Virus record (IMG/VR): IMGVR_UViG_3300009008_000005
Location: 116,826 to 180,825 of that record
Strand: one strand, 5' to 3'
Source: a virus
Length of the DNA stretch: 64,000 nt
This document shows, piece after piece, positions 1-7,193 of the stretch. Under the pieces are notes generated by a model. The model ran no database searches, was not told the origin of the DNA, and saw nothing but the letters and a program-made list of their open reading frames with translations. Position 1 is the stretch's first letter, and every line of letters starts with the position of its first letter. The translations under genes and the position numbers were made by a program.

Positions 1-199
1 TTCCAGGTGCGCTTATATCCCGTAGCACGATCTGCCCGATCATGGGATCCTCTCGACTACCTAGAAAGAACGCATAGTGGCCGGGTTTCTCTGCACGTGT
101 GAAGTAAAGCCCGTTCCGCTCATGTTCGTCCACTACCTTGAACCTAAGGTACTCGGTGGACTGCCCTGAGGATGTGCCTTTGCCTTTAGGAATAGCCAT
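1..199 (-). CDS. Unknown protein, N-terminal 66 residues (cut by window edge)
   Basis: An open frame starts with ATG at 199 on the minus strand and runs off the left edge without a stop. A GGGAGGTGG ribosome-binding site lies about 5 nt upstream. The protein begins MAIPKGKGTSSGQSTEYLRF and has mixed strand-like sequence with no motif I recognise. It is divergent from the gene at 298. Function unknown; that it is a real gene is supported by the ribosome-binding site and the uninterrupted frame. Confidence 0.6.
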   Translation of the reverse strand, partial: MAIPKGKGTSSGQSTEYLRFKVVDEHERNGLYFTRAEKPGHYAFFLGSREDPMIGQIVLRDISAPG

Positions 200-266
200 T
201 GACCACCTCCCTGACGTACATGGTAACACGCACGTATGGCGTGCAAAAAGTAAATACCTTTGGGGG

Positions 267-272
267 ATAAGA
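267..272 (+). promoter_or_regulatory. ATAAGA-type phage promoter box
   Basis: The sequence GGGGGATAAGAAAG sits 31 nt before the ATG at 298. It matches the box seen upstream of many plus-strand genes here. Probable -10-like element of a phage promoter; no clear -35 is visible. Confidence 0.4.
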
Positions 273-297
273 AAGGTAGAACCTAAGGAGGTAAGCC

Positions 298-534
298 ATG
301 CCGATCATACCGATACCACATGACGAACTCAAAGCGTCGCTAGACTACTTCACCGCTAACCTAGAGGCGAACCTCTTCCGGTTCAGAGTGCTCGAACCGC
401 ATCTGGCCCTCTCTTCTGTCTACGTGCGACCTGCCAGTATGCTTCGGCAGAGGCTACGAGTGTTCCCTTCTGTCTCTATGCGCACACATATCGATACGCC
501 TGAGCGTAGGATAGAAGTGCACATAAACTGGTAG
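298..534 (+). CDS. Small unknown protein (78 aa)
   Basis: Starts with ATG after an AAGGAGG site at ideal spacing and is preceded by an ATAAGA box. The 78-residue product is Arg- and hydrophobic-rich with no cysteine pairs, signal peptide or membrane segment that I can see. No family recognised. It forms a one-gene unit; the next 330 nt hold no protein gene. Confidence 0.65.
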   Translation: MPIIPIPHDELKASLDYFTANLEANLFRFRVLEPHLALSSVYVRPASMLRQRLRVFPSVSMRTHIDTPERRIEVHINW

Positions 535-589
535 CTCTGGTGCAAAAAAACTCTGGCCTCTCTTTGCTTAAAGAAATACATGATCCAGG

Positions 590-596
590 TATAAGA
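590..596 (+). promoter_or_regulatory. TATAAGA phage promoter box with no following gene
   Basis: CCAGGTATAAGAGAA here is almost the same as CCAGGTATAAGAAAA at 4291. No ORF with a ribosome-binding site follows, so this promoter probably makes a non-coding RNA ending at the hairpin at 773-800. Confidence 0.45.
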
Positions 597-599
597 GAA

Positions 600-800
600 T
601 CAAGCCGAACCAGCCGACTCCCATATTTTGGTTTGTCCGCTGCCGAGGCTTTTATATAATTGTGGGCGTGCGTTGCTGCTCAAACAGTTGTCCTGGATCC
701 TGACTCCGCACCAGGGGAAGGGCACTGTATCTGTGACGGGGAGCCGTAGGAGCCTTGATCCAGTCATGGAATAAAGGAGGGGGATTAGCCCCCCTTCTTT
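600..800 (+). ncRNA. Candidate structured non-coding RNA (about 200 nt)
   Basis: This is the only stretch over 300 nt without a protein gene (535-868). It is bounded by a TATAAGA box (590-596) and a terminator-like hairpin (773-800). Inside, CTGGATC at 693-699 pairs perfectly with GATCCAG at 757-763, and CTCC at 704-707 pairs with GGAG at 749-752, giving a long closed arm around a 40-nt GC-rich domain. I do not recognise an RNA family. An RNA gene is inferred from promoter, pairing and terminator; exact ends are estimates. Confidence 0.35.
773..800 (+). terminator. Hairpin with T-rich tail
   Basis: GGGGG at 779-783, a short loop and CCCCC at 789-793 form a GC stem followed by CTTCTTT. Probable factor-independent terminator of the candidate RNA upstream. 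Confidence 0.5.
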
Positions 801-827
801 ACATGCAAAAACTGGCTATAAAAAGAG

Positions 828-833
828 ATAAGA
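828..833 (+). promoter_or_regulatory. ATAAGA-type phage promoter box
   Basis: AAAAAGAGATAAGAATAG lies about 36 nt upstream of the kinase-like gene's ATG at 869, directly after the terminator at 773-800. Same box as the other plus-strand units. Confidence 0.4.
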
Positions 834-868
834 ATAGTGAACCCCAACCGTACCTTAGGAGGTGCACT

Positions 869-1273
869 ATGTCCGAGAAGCTGCAGATTCATCTCTACCG
901 TGGACTCCCTGGCTCCGGCAAGACCACCGCTGCCCAGAAGAACCACCGCTACGTCTTCGAAGCGGATGAGTTCTTCATGGTGGGGGACGAGTACAAGTTC
1001 AACCCCCGCAACATCGGCGACGCTCACGACTGGTGCCAGGCCAGGGTGAAGCGGGCCCTGTTCCAGGGGAAGACCTGTGCGGTGTCCAACACCTCCACCC
1101 GCCGCTGGGAGGTCGCCCAGTACCAGCAGATCGCCGACATGTTCGGTGCCGAGCTGGTGGTCCACCACTGCACCGGGAAGTTCGAGAACGTCCACGGCGT
1201 GCCGGAGGATGTGATCGAGCGGATGGGTGACCGGTGGGAGGCCTGGGACGGCGAGGAGACCTACGAGGACTAG
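869..1273 (+). CDS. P-loop kinase-like ATPase (N4BP2/AAA_33 type)
   Basis: The 134-aa protein has a Walker A motif GLPGSGKT at residues 12-19 and an acidic motif ADEFF around 32-36. Both are typical of the small N4BP2-like or polynucleotide-kinase-like P-loop family, which phosphorylates nucleotides or nucleic-acid ends. ATG 869 was chosen because TTAGGAGG lies just upstream; the longer frame from 755 has none. It is followed by a perfect terminator and forms its own transcription unit. No fused phosphatase domain is present, so nucleic-acid end repair is only one possibility. Confidence 0.75.
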   Translation: MSEKLQIHLYRGLPGSGKTTAAQKNHRYVFEADEFFMVGDEYKFNPRNIGDAHDWCQARVKRALFQGKTCAVSNTSTRRWEVAQYQQIADMFGAELVVHHCTGKFENVHGVPEDVIERMGDRWEAWDGEETYED

Positions 1274-1296
1274 ATCCATTCAGGGGGGAGTGGGAG

Positions 1297-1322
1297 AAGG
1301 GGGCGCTCTGCGCCCCCTTTTT
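1297..1322 (+). terminator. Factor-independent terminator
   Basis: GGGGGCGC at 1299-1306, loop TCT, GCGCCCCC at 1310-1317, then TTTTT. It ends the kinase-like gene and lies between convergent genes. Confidence 0.85.
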
Positions 1323-1328
1323 ACCACC

Positions 1329-1706
1329 CTACTTCTTACGTAGAAGTCTGTGCTCCTCTACCTCTGGTCTCTCCGCTGCACGTGTGCATAACCTGGCGCA
1401 GTCCTCTTCGGTCTGTGCTACATGACCACTAGCGATCTTCTCTCCGCTACCGGCGAGGATGTACCAGGCTCGTGTGTAGTACCTCGTCGTCTCTGTCCAG
1501 ATCTGTAGGATCTCTCCATGCGCAGGGGTGAACGTGAATGTGACCTGCTTCAACTCCCCTCCACATCCAGGGCAGGTGTAGTGTGCATCATTGAGTACCA
1601 CCTGTCCCGTGGAGGAACAAGCTTCGCATTTAGGTAGTCCTAGTGTGGGCTCTTTACGAGCGTACCAGACCCTCTCTCCCACCGTGTGGGGAAGCTCTAT
1701 TCGCAT
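1329..1706 (-). CDS. Small protein with a four-cysteine zinc-ribbon motif
   Basis: The 125-aa product carries CxxC at 27-30 and CxxC at 45-48, a spacing typical of a zinc ribbon, followed by strand-rich sequence and a charged C-terminus. Start is ATG at 1706; the ribosome-binding site (AAGG) is weak. It lies 18 nt downstream of the 480-aa virion-type gene on the same strand. Function unknown; a nucleic-acid or protein-binding zinc ribbon is the likeliest reading. Confidence 0.55.
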   Translation of the reverse strand: MRIELPHTVGERVWYARKEPTLGLPKCEACSSTGQVVLNDAHYTCPGCGGELKQVTFTFTPAHGEILQIWTETTRYYTRAWYILAGSGEKIASGHVAQTEEDCARLCTRAAERPEVEEHRLLRKK

Positions 1707-1724
1707 GTTGTACCTTGGGTTAGG

Positions 1725-3167
1725 TTATAGGCGACTAGCAGTCTTGTATAGGTCCAGAGCCATCCCGAGCTTGGTGGGCTCCTTCTTCTCCTTACCCTTC
1801 TTCATAGCAAAACCTGCCGACCCACCAGCCGCAGCTACGCCGCCCCATGCACCTACGCTCTTGCCGGTCTCCTTCTTCAGAGTCTTGTGTGCAGCGTCGG
1901 CCTTAGTCTTCTTTAGACCCAGGAGGACCGAATCCCGATTCATCCTCTTCTTAGCCTTGTGCTTTCGCAGATGTCCCTTCAGGTCCAGAGGGCCCTTTGC
2001 AGGGGTGTTAGATTCAAGGAAAGTCTTCGCTGTGGATTTTATCTGCCCTTTAAGTTCCTTATTGGCCCTAATAACATTCGGAATACCTTCACGAGTTCCC
2101 TTGAAGGTCATAACGTCCTTACCCTTACGGAGGAGATCCATCGCCTTTCCTGCGGTCTTGCTCATCTTAGGTGCTTCAGTTGGTTTAGGGGCCATTGTAG
2201 ATTTACCACCCATCCAACTGGGTGTTTTAGTAGGCTTAGCTGCTGCGGGAGTAGACTGGTTCAAAGGGGCCTTACCGGCCATGTAACGTGTATGGTCCAT
2301 GCCACCAGTGTATCCCTGCGGTGCGTAGGATTTCTGTGTAGCTCCGTAGGCAGATGCATTGGACTTAAGATTAGTCTTAGCACTACTAGAGTGTCCACCC
2401 ATCCAAGTCGGCATCGCCTGACGCATTTTCAGCCTTCCAGCCTTTGCTCTGCTGGATGCGATGGCCTTATTCACACCGCCTGTGAGCCAACCCCCTTTTG
2501 CGGGCTGGGCAGCTTGAGCTTTCCTAGTAAGCGCAGCAGGCCTAGGTGCAGGTCCACGGGACATGGGCAGAGTCCTGGCTCCTCTCTGACCAAGAGGCAT
2601 AGCCGACCTTGTGCGAGCTGCGTTACCAGCAGCAGCACGTACGTCAGCGTAGCTGGCCTGTGCACGCTTCAGCATGGACTCCCCGTTACGAATCTTCCCT
2701 GCCTTCTTATCCTTGGATCCGCTCGTTGCTGTATTCATCTCGTTAGCCTTTCGTGGTAGCTCCTTCACAAACTTAGACCTCTTCACAACAGTCTTTACTG
2801 CTGCCGATGACTCCTTCTTCATAGCCTTCCGACCTAGAGCTGCGCCGCCACCGATAGCTCCCCACGCACCAAGACCCTTCAGGGTCTCCTTGCCCAAAGT
2901 GTTGCGGGCTGTTTCCCTATCCATGCCTGCCAAGATATGATCTTTACGGTTTCTCTGCAGTAGGTCCTTTGAGGCCTCTACCATCTGTGCTCTCAAGGAG
3001 CCTTTAGCTCCCGGGTCCTTAGCTGCTGCTTCCGATAAGGCTTCTGCGTCAAGGTCCAGGGCCTTCATCTTCCTTCTAGACGATAGGTAATCACGTCCAG
3101 AGGACCTGGCCTTACCGAAGCTGAAGATCTCCCCGGTTCTCTTTAGACCTCTGCGCACCTTTCCCAT
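1725..3167 (-). CDS. Ala/Gly/Lys-rich virion-type protein (480 aa)
   Basis: Very basic protein rich in Ala, Gly, Lys and Ser. It has two Gly-rich hydrophobic segments flanked by lysines: one near residues 100-120 (core GAWGAIGGGAALG) and one near the C-terminus (core GAWGGVAAAGGSAG). The same kind of segment occurs in many minus-strand proteins at 28-63 kb, and the C-terminus carries LYKTA, the K-x-A motif frequent in those proteins. ATG 3167 has GGAGG 5-6 nt upstream; the frame could open at 3185 but without a site. Probably a virion or internal protein lying apart from the main structural cluster. Molecular role unknown. Confidence 0.6.
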   Translation of the reverse strand: MGKVRRGLKRTGEIFSFGKARSSGRDYLSSRRKMKALDLDAEALSEAAAKDPGAKGSLRAQMVEASKDLLQRNRKDHILAGMDRETARNTLGKETLKGLGAWGAIGGGAALGRKAMKKESSAAVKTVVKRSKFVKELPRKANEMNTATSGSKDKKAGKIRNGESMLKRAQASYADVRAAAGNAARTRSAMPLGQRGARTLPMSRGPAPRPAALTRKAQAAQPAKGGWLTGGVNKAIASSRAKAGRLKMRQAMPTWMGGHSSSAKTNLKSNASAYGATQKSYAPQGYTGGMDHTRYMAGKAPLNQSTPAAAKPTKTPSWMGGKSTMAPKPTEAPKMSKTAGKAMDLLRKGKDVMTFKGTREGIPNVIRANKELKGQIKSTAKTFLESNTPAKGPLDLKGHLRKHKAKKRMNRDSVLLGLKKTKADAAHKTLKKETGKSVGAWGGVAAAGGSAGFAMKKGKEKKEPTKLGMALDLYKTASRL

Positions 3168-3225
3168 AGGAACCTCCATACACACGGATTATCGCACCCG
3201 CCTAGGCCACGATGCAAGCGCAGGG

Positions 3226-3242
3226 GTATTTCAACGAAATAC
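3226..3242. promoter_or_regulatory. 17-bp palindrome, copy 1 (GTATTTC-AAC-GAAATAC)
   Basis: Perfect 7-bp arms with a 3-nt spacer. It lies between divergent genes (starts at 3167 on minus and 3280 on plus) and immediately upstream of the ATAAGA box at 3247, a fitting place for an operator. Confidence 0.65.
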
Positions 3243-3246
3243 GGGC

Positions 3247-3252
3247 ATAAGA
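3247..3252 (+). promoter_or_regulatory. ATAAGA-type phage promoter box
   Basis: GGGCATAAGAAAGG starts 4 nt after palindrome copy 1 and 33 nt before the ATG at 3280. Confidence 0.4.
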
Positions 3253-3279
3253 AAGGTGGACGATCAGAATGGAGGTGAC

Positions 3280-3513
3280 ATGAGTATAGGAAGAGATCTC
3301 CCCTTCGACATCCTGGAGGTGCTGAAGAATGCGGAGTTCGCCCTGGACTATATAACCGAAACGGGGAGGCAGAGCAGTACCTATCACACAGCTACCGACA
3401 TCGTTATCCGTAGGGTAAGGGAACTCGGTGACATGTACCAGGATCTCACCTTCCAGACCATACTTGACCCACGCAACCGGATAATCCGAGTGGAGGTGTT
3501 CCAAAATGAGTAA
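3280..3513 (+). CDS. Small unknown protein (77 aa)
   Basis: ATG 3280 follows GGAGGTGAC at ideal spacing; the longer frame from 3256 lacks a site. The product is a small, mostly charged alpha/beta protein without cysteines. Its stop overlaps the next gene's start by 8 nt, so the two are probably co-translated. It is the first gene after a palindrome-plus-promoter element. No family recognised. Confidence 0.65.
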   Translation: MSIGRDLPFDILEVLKNAEFALDYITETGRQSSTYHTATDIVIRRVRELGDMYQDLTFQTILDPRNRIIRVEVFQNE

Positions 3514-4237
3514 GCTGCGGAACCGTTTCTACATCAAGATTGAGTTCGCCTACGCCGATGAACCGGCGAAGACGCACGTCATGAGGAAGCTGTTCTACAC
3601 GTACAGCGGTGCCGTCACGTACCGCACCACGTTGAACAGCTCCGAAGGTGCGCACATGAGACTGCAGGGCGAGAGAGTCATCGTCTCGAAGATCGGGCCG
3701 GTGGAACCCTTGCATAAAAGAGACACGGAGGTGGAGGAGATGCCGGAAGAGCAGCAGAGCACAGGGACGAAGATCTGGACAGGGAAGGCGAAGCACGCAT
3801 GGGGCGAGAGGTCCGTGAACGAGTCCTTCGGCTACCTACTCGGGCAGTGGAAGTTGAAGAGACTGCTGCGGAAGGGGGACACGGCCTACCTGCAGTTCTT
3901 CTCCTCCGACGACACCTGGAAGATCGTCGTGGAGAAGGAGAACGGCAAGTTCGTTCGCATGGGCGTCAAGTGCCCGTTCTTCGAGGGGACCTTCCGATAT
4001 GGCCAGGCCGTCTTCCGCACCCCTTTCACGGACAACGACCCACAGGAAATCCTGGAGCAGCTCGACGACACCCACGCCCTCTACGGACTCGGCAACGGGT
4101 TCACCTGGACCGAGATGGAGGCCGAGGAGGTCGAAGAGGAGGTCGAAGAGGACGCCACGGATGCTACCGAGACCGTCCTGCTCGACGAGGATGACCTCCC
4201 GGAGAATGCGCCTCCACCGGAGCAGCACATCCACTAG
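3506..4237 (+). CDS. Unknown protein with acidic C-terminus (243 aa)
   Basis: Starts inside the end of the previous gene, with GGAGG upstream. Residues 1-70 form a strand-rich N-terminal part and the middle holds FFSSDDTWKIVVEKENGKF. The last 45 residues are almost entirely Glu/Asp. The middle region resembles the small proteins encoded at 4630-6306 (hydrophobic strand, short Asn/Asp-rich loop, F-x-N/D-D-x-L), so it may be a longer member of that family. A terminator follows. Function unknown. Confidence 0.6.
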   Translation: MSKLRNRFYIKIEFAYADEPAKTHVMRKLFYTYSGAVTYRTTLNSSEGAHMRLQGERVIVSKIGPVEPLHKRDTEVEEMPEEQQSTGTKIWTGKAKHAWGERSVNESFGYLLGQWKLKRLLRKGDTAYLQFFSSDDTWKIVVEKENGKFVRMGVKCPFFEGTFRYGQAVFRTPFTDNDPQEILEQLDDTHALYGLGNGFTWTEMEAEEVEEEVEEDATDATETVLLDEDDLPENAPPPEQHIH

Positions 4238-4262
4238 AGTGGGTTGCACCCTCACGTGAGAT

Positions 4263-4285
4263 AAGGCCCTGCGGGGCCTTTTCTT
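4263..4285 (+). terminator. Factor-independent terminator
   Basis: AAGGCCC (4263-4269), loop TGCG, GGGCCTT (4274-4280), then TTCTT. It ends the 3280-4237 unit. Confidence 0.8.
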
Positions 4286-4294
4286 AGTTCCAGG

Positions 4295-4301
4295 TATAAG
4301 A
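4295..4301 (+). promoter_or_regulatory. TATAAGA phage promoter box
   Basis: CCAGGTATAAGAAAA lies between a terminator and the ATG at 4328. It is the cleanest example of the recurrent box and matches the one at 590 at 14 of 15 positions. Confidence 0.55.
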
Positions 4302-4327
4302 AAAGCAGACAAAAATGGAGGTGACTA

Positions 4328-4633
4328 ATGGGTGAAGTACTGACAACGGCTGCGCAAGTTGAAGCTTTGGTCGCACTCGATCACGCCCCGGATGTGGGGA
4401 TCGGTCGGACTGCCATCGTGGAGCTTGTGCAGAAAGCTAAAGTGTCCGAGGAGCGATTGCAGGTCATCGGGTCCAGCCGGTCCCAGCTCCTCACGTTCAT
4501 CCTGAACCAGGGTAGCTGCTGCCAGGGTCATGATGATTGCATGCACGGATATGAGGAGGCTTCCAACGGGTCCAACTGCAGGGCTTGTTGGCTGGCCTTC
4601 TCCGAACGAAGCCTCGCAAGGAGAGATACATGA
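4328..4633 (+). CDS. Small cysteine-containing unknown protein (101 aa)
   Basis: ATG 4328 follows ATGGAGGTGAC. The first 60 residues are helical; the C-terminal third contains CC, C-x-H and CRAC cysteines that could bind a metal. The stop overlaps the next ATG as ATGA. It is the first gene of a five- or six-gene operon. No family recognised. Confidence 0.6.
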   Translation: MGEVLTTAAQVEALVALDHAPDVGIGRTAIVELVQKAKVSEERLQVIGSSRSQLLTFILNQGSCCQGHDDCMHGYEEASNGSNCRACWLAFSERSLARRDT

Positions 4634-4998
4634 AGATCCAGTACCAGGTCGAGAAGGGAGCCGACAAGCTCGTGGCGTTCCTCGCCGGATGCGTCGGTCA
4701 CGCCTTCGTGAACGGAGATACCAAGAACCAGTCCATCATGGCCATCATCGGAGAGCCGGGGAAGAAGTCCACGTCGATTCACGTGATCAACTCCCAGGGC
4801 GGCAACGGCCCCAAAGAGATCGTGTTCCGTGAGTTCGTGAAGGCCGACAAGGTGGGAGAGTGGAAGTTCATCCTCCAGCCCACGTCCGTCCGGATCGAAT
4901 ACGACGGCAAGGCCGATGCCTGTCCCTACTTCTCGAACGACATCCTGACCAACAGGTTCGTCCTCCAGAACGACCTGAAAATGGCCAGCAGCCAGTAG
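4630..4998 (+). CDS. Phage paralogous family protein A (122 aa)
   Basis: Starts at an ATGA overlap with the upstream gene, after AAGGAGAG. First of four consecutive genes of similar size that share a pattern: an N-terminal helix, a run of strands, then a segment such as FSNDILTNRFVLQNDL near the C-terminus. No database family comes to mind. The tandem arrangement suggests duplication within the phage and divergence, perhaps as adaptor or inhibitor proteins acting on several host targets; that role is a guess. Confidence 0.6.
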   Translation: MKIQYQVEKGADKLVAFLAGCVGHAFVNGDTKNQSIMAIIGEPGKKSTSIHVINSQGGNGPKEIVFREFVKADKVGEWKFILQPTSVRIEYDGKADACPYFSNDILTNRFVLQNDLKMASSQ

Positions 4999-5006
4999 GA
5001 GACAGC

Positions 5007-5432
5007 ATGTCTGACGGCGTCATAGCTGTATCCATTGAAATCCTAACGAAGGAGGGGGTGGAGAAATTCAAGAGGTGGCTGACCATCCGACTGGGCCTCA
5101 TGCTCATGAATGGTGACATCAACACCTTCTCGGAAACCACCTCCTTCCTCTACCCTAGGAAGGAGAAACTGGTCACGGAACCGGAAGAGTACATCACGGA
5201 GCTGCGCCTTATCCGGATGACGGACGATGTGCAGTCCTTCGAAATAAACTACTTCGCACGGCCCAAGGGGATCCGACTGTTCGAATCCAAGTGGTGGTTC
5301 AACATCCTGACCAACAAGGCGTTCCTGGTCATGAACGGGCACCGGAGTAGCAACCACCTCTTCGCCAATGCGGACCTCAAACCCTTCGGCGATAAGGTCT
5401 ATGTACAAGGTCAACTGGAGGCACAAGCATGA
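5007..5432 (+). CDS. Phage paralogous family protein B (141 aa)
   Basis: ATG 5007 follows AGGAGACAGC. Residues 20-40 (FKRWLTIRLGLMLMNGDIN) resemble the N-terminal helix of the next gene (FRRWIAAHLGSAIVAGVM), and the C-terminal segment SNHLFANADLKPFGD resembles NYLFTNDDLSDLADE there. This is good evidence that the two are paralogues. The stop overlaps the next start (ATGA). Function unknown. Confidence 0.65.
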   Translation: MSDGVIAVSIEILTKEGVEKFKRWLTIRLGLMLMNGDINTFSETTSFLYPRKEKLVTEPEEYITELRLIRMTDDVQSFEINYFARPKGIRLFESKWWFNILTNKAFLVMNGHRSSNHLFANADLKPFGDKVYVQGQLEAQA

Positions 5433-5902
5433 AAGACGTGAATCTCGAATATAGAATGCTCGTTCCGGAGACCCGGAAGACATTCCGGCGTTGGATCGCC
5501 GCACATCTGGGATCAGCCATCGTGGCTGGCGTCATGAGGACTCCGAAAGGGAGGTCCGCCCCGATCATTGACGTCACGATCGGGGACTACAGCACGTACA
5601 TCGAGCACCTCAAGGCGTCGAACGACAACGGGCTGGAGAAGATCTCCCTCTCCTTGCTGCACAAGACGGATGAGGTGAAGGCCGGGAGGCAGTCCCACTG
5701 GGATACCCTCTGCGACTGGATGATCCACCTCGGCGAGAAGGAGTGTTACGTCGTGTTCGAGGGCGACGAAACCTGCAACGCCAACTACCTCTTCACGAAC
5801 GACGACCTCTCAGACCTCGCAGACGAGGTGTGGTCCGGTGGGGAGTGCATCACGTTCGGCATCGAGACCACCAAGGAAATCGATGCGGAGACCGTGGCAT
5901 GA
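5429..5902 (+). CDS. Phage paralogous family protein C (157 aa)
   Basis: Third member of the tandem family, starting at an ATGA overlap. It shares the R-W-helix near the N-terminus and the NxxLFxNxDL segment near the C-terminus with the preceding gene. Acidic overall, with no signal peptide or membrane segment, so probably cytoplasmic. Function unknown. Confidence 0.65.
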   Translation: MKDVNLEYRMLVPETRKTFRRWIAAHLGSAIVAGVMRTPKGRSAPIIDVTIGDYSTYIEHLKASNDNGLEKISLSLLHKTDEVKAGRQSHWDTLCDWMIHLGEKECYVVFEGDETCNANYLFTNDDLSDLADEVWSGGECITFGIETTKEIDAETVA

Positions 5903-6306
5903 GCGCCCGGGTCGGGTTCAAGATCAAGAGCCGAGCTGCGGACTTCGGGGACTTCCTCATGAAGGTCATCGGCCAGTTCGTTCAGATCTGCTCCACCTGT
6001 GGAGTGGACCAGGACGGAAGTCCGCAGTTCACCTACTCCGAATCTGATGCAGATGGGATCCGGATGTTCATCCTCACCAGGCTGGAGAAAACCCACTACG
6101 TGATGGGGCACTTCCACGTCGACAAGCTTTCCGGGGTGCTGCACGAACACTGTACGTGGTCCTTCATCAGGAAGGACGGCGTGTGGCACGCTCTGTTCGA
6201 GGGTAACGGGAATGGGAGGACTCCGTTCTACCTCCAGTCCCACACCGAGAAGTGGGCGGATACCTTCGGCCCGATCGAAGAGCCTCGTGATGTCCCTCCT
6301 GAGTAA
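5899..6306 (+). CDS. Phage paralogous family protein D (135 aa)
   Basis: ATG 5899 overlaps the preceding stop (ATGA). It is the most divergent member: the N-terminal helix, the strands around HYVMGHFHVDK and the TPFYLQSHTEKWADT segment sit where the other members have theirs. Two cysteines near residue 30 (CSTC) are extra. Homology to the others is weaker and is inferred from length, order and pattern. Confidence 0.55.
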   Translation: MSARVGFKIKSRAADFGDFLMKVIGQFVQICSTCGVDQDGSPQFTYSESDADGIRMFILTRLEKTHYVMGHFHVDKLSGVLHEHCTWSFIRKDGVWHALFEGNGNGRTPFYLQSHTEKWADTFGPIEEPRDVPPE

Positions 6307-6532
6307 GACCGGGATCGGTAGGTCCAGCGTCTGCGAGAGGGGAAAGAGGTGCTCGGAATGCAAGGGTGATCTGGTCAAGTTCTACACCGGGGACTTCTAT
6401 CTCGGAGACGAGGGGAAGCTCGTGTTCAAGATCTGCTGGAAGTGCCGCTGCGGTAGTGCCTACTACAGCGAGGATGGAGGCAGAGACGCACCGCCCAGGC
6501 TGAAGAGAGCTGCGAAGCTCGTTCTGAAGTAA
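6290..6532 (+). CDS. Small zinc-ribbon protein (80 aa)
   Basis: Cysteines at 15, 21 and 24 (CSEC) and a CWKCRCG cluster near 52-58 make a compact zinc-binding fold. The chosen ATG overlaps the previous gene by 17 nt; a frame start at 6212 is possible but overlaps further. It ends at a strong hairpin. Small zinc ribbons in phages often bind nucleic acids or host proteins; the role here is unknown. Confidence 0.5.
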   Translation: MSLLSKTGIGRSSVCERGKRCSECKGDLVKFYTGDFYLGDEGKLVFKICWKCRCGSAYYSEDGGRDAPPRLKRAAKLVLK

Positions 6533-6534
6533 GA

Positions 6535-6562
6535 AAGAGGGGAGGGGCTTCCCTCCTCTCTT
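6535..6562. terminator. Hairpin between convergent genes
   Basis: Twelve-bp stem (6535-6546 with 6551-6562, loop GCTT, one G-T pair) lies exactly between the stops of a plus and a minus gene. Likely a two-way terminator, although the T tracts are short. Confidence 0.6.
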
Positions 6563-6564
6563 AC

Positions 6565-6837
6565 CTAGCCCTCTTCGATTACTTGTTCAATCTGGTTGAT
6601 CACGACGTCGACTACCAGCCTGTCTATACTGGTCTGCTCGTCTGGCCCAGAATTCTTGTAGGCCTCTGAACATGAGGGGCACAGAACGGCCTTCGCCTCT
6701 CCGTATGGAGTAGCGATGTGCATCTCAAGGAACTCGACGACTGCAGGGTCCTTGTACTCTTCCCTGCAGACTGGACACTCGTGAACACTGAGTGCCTGCC
6801 AAAGTCTCTTACTATCTTCATCGGGCATTGAAATCAC
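6565..6837 (-). CDS. Small four-cysteine zinc protein (90 aa)
   Basis: CPVC at residues 21-24 and CPSC at 53-56 form a probable zinc finger. The frame opens with GTG at 6837, overlapping the upstream stop as GTGA, which suggests translational coupling; an ATG three codons later (6828) is the alternative. The C-terminus is acidic and helical. It is the last gene of a four-gene minus-strand operon headed by the AP2 protein. Function unknown. Confidence 0.5.
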   Translation of the reverse strand: MISMPDEDSKRLWQALSVHECPVCREEYKDPAVVEFLEMHIATPYGEAKAVLCPSCSEAYKNSGPDEQTSIDRLVVDVVINQIEQVIEEG

Positions 6838-7172
6838 AGTCCAGGTAGTTTCCCCACTCCTACAACAGGAGGCTTGATCCTGTCCAGGATATCTTTGATC
6901 TTGTCTATATGCCCCCCATCCATTATGTCGGGAAAGGCGCTAAGGAGGGAACTGTAGTCCTCATCAGCCTTCTGGAGAGCTTGCCGTGCCTTGCCTATCT
7001 CTCCATTGGACACATAGCTCATCGCATCCTCGATGTAACCGCTTATGTCGCTACTGCTGCCCTCGATCTGATCCGTGATCTCAGTAGCACAGTCCTCCAG
7101 ATAATCCTCTAGGTCACTGCTGAGGTCCTCGATGAGGTCCAGCTCCGAGTCCAGGCTTATGTTATCGTCCAT
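6834..7172 (-). CDS. Acidic helical protein (112 aa)
   Basis: Starts with ATG after TGGAGG. The first 70 residues are strongly acidic and predicted helical with leucine/isoleucine heptads (coiled-coil-like), and the C-terminus ends in a short Gly/Pro stretch. No cysteines. Possibly a protein-binding or DNA-mimic protein, on charge alone; no family recognised. Confidence 0.55.
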   Translation of the reverse strand: MDDNISLDSELDLIEDLSSDLEDYLEDCATEITDQIEGSSSDISGYIEDAMSYVSNGEIGKARQALQKADEDYSSLLSAFPDIMDGGHIDKIKDILDRIKPPVVGVGKLPGL

Positions 7173-7193
7173 AATAAACCTCCATAGAACATC

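Noticed and set aside
138-323. 61-aa plus-strand ORF
   Set aside because: No ribosome-binding site; it overlaps the better-supported minus-strand start at 199 and the gene at 298.
600-770. tRNA in the 535-868 gap
   Set aside because: The paired arms do not fold as a cloverleaf and no T-loop or CCA end is visible.
785-1279. 164-aa minus-strand ORF over the kinase-like gene
   Set aside because: Shadow of the GC-rich plus gene; Leu/Val/Gly/Pro-rich translation without a start signal.
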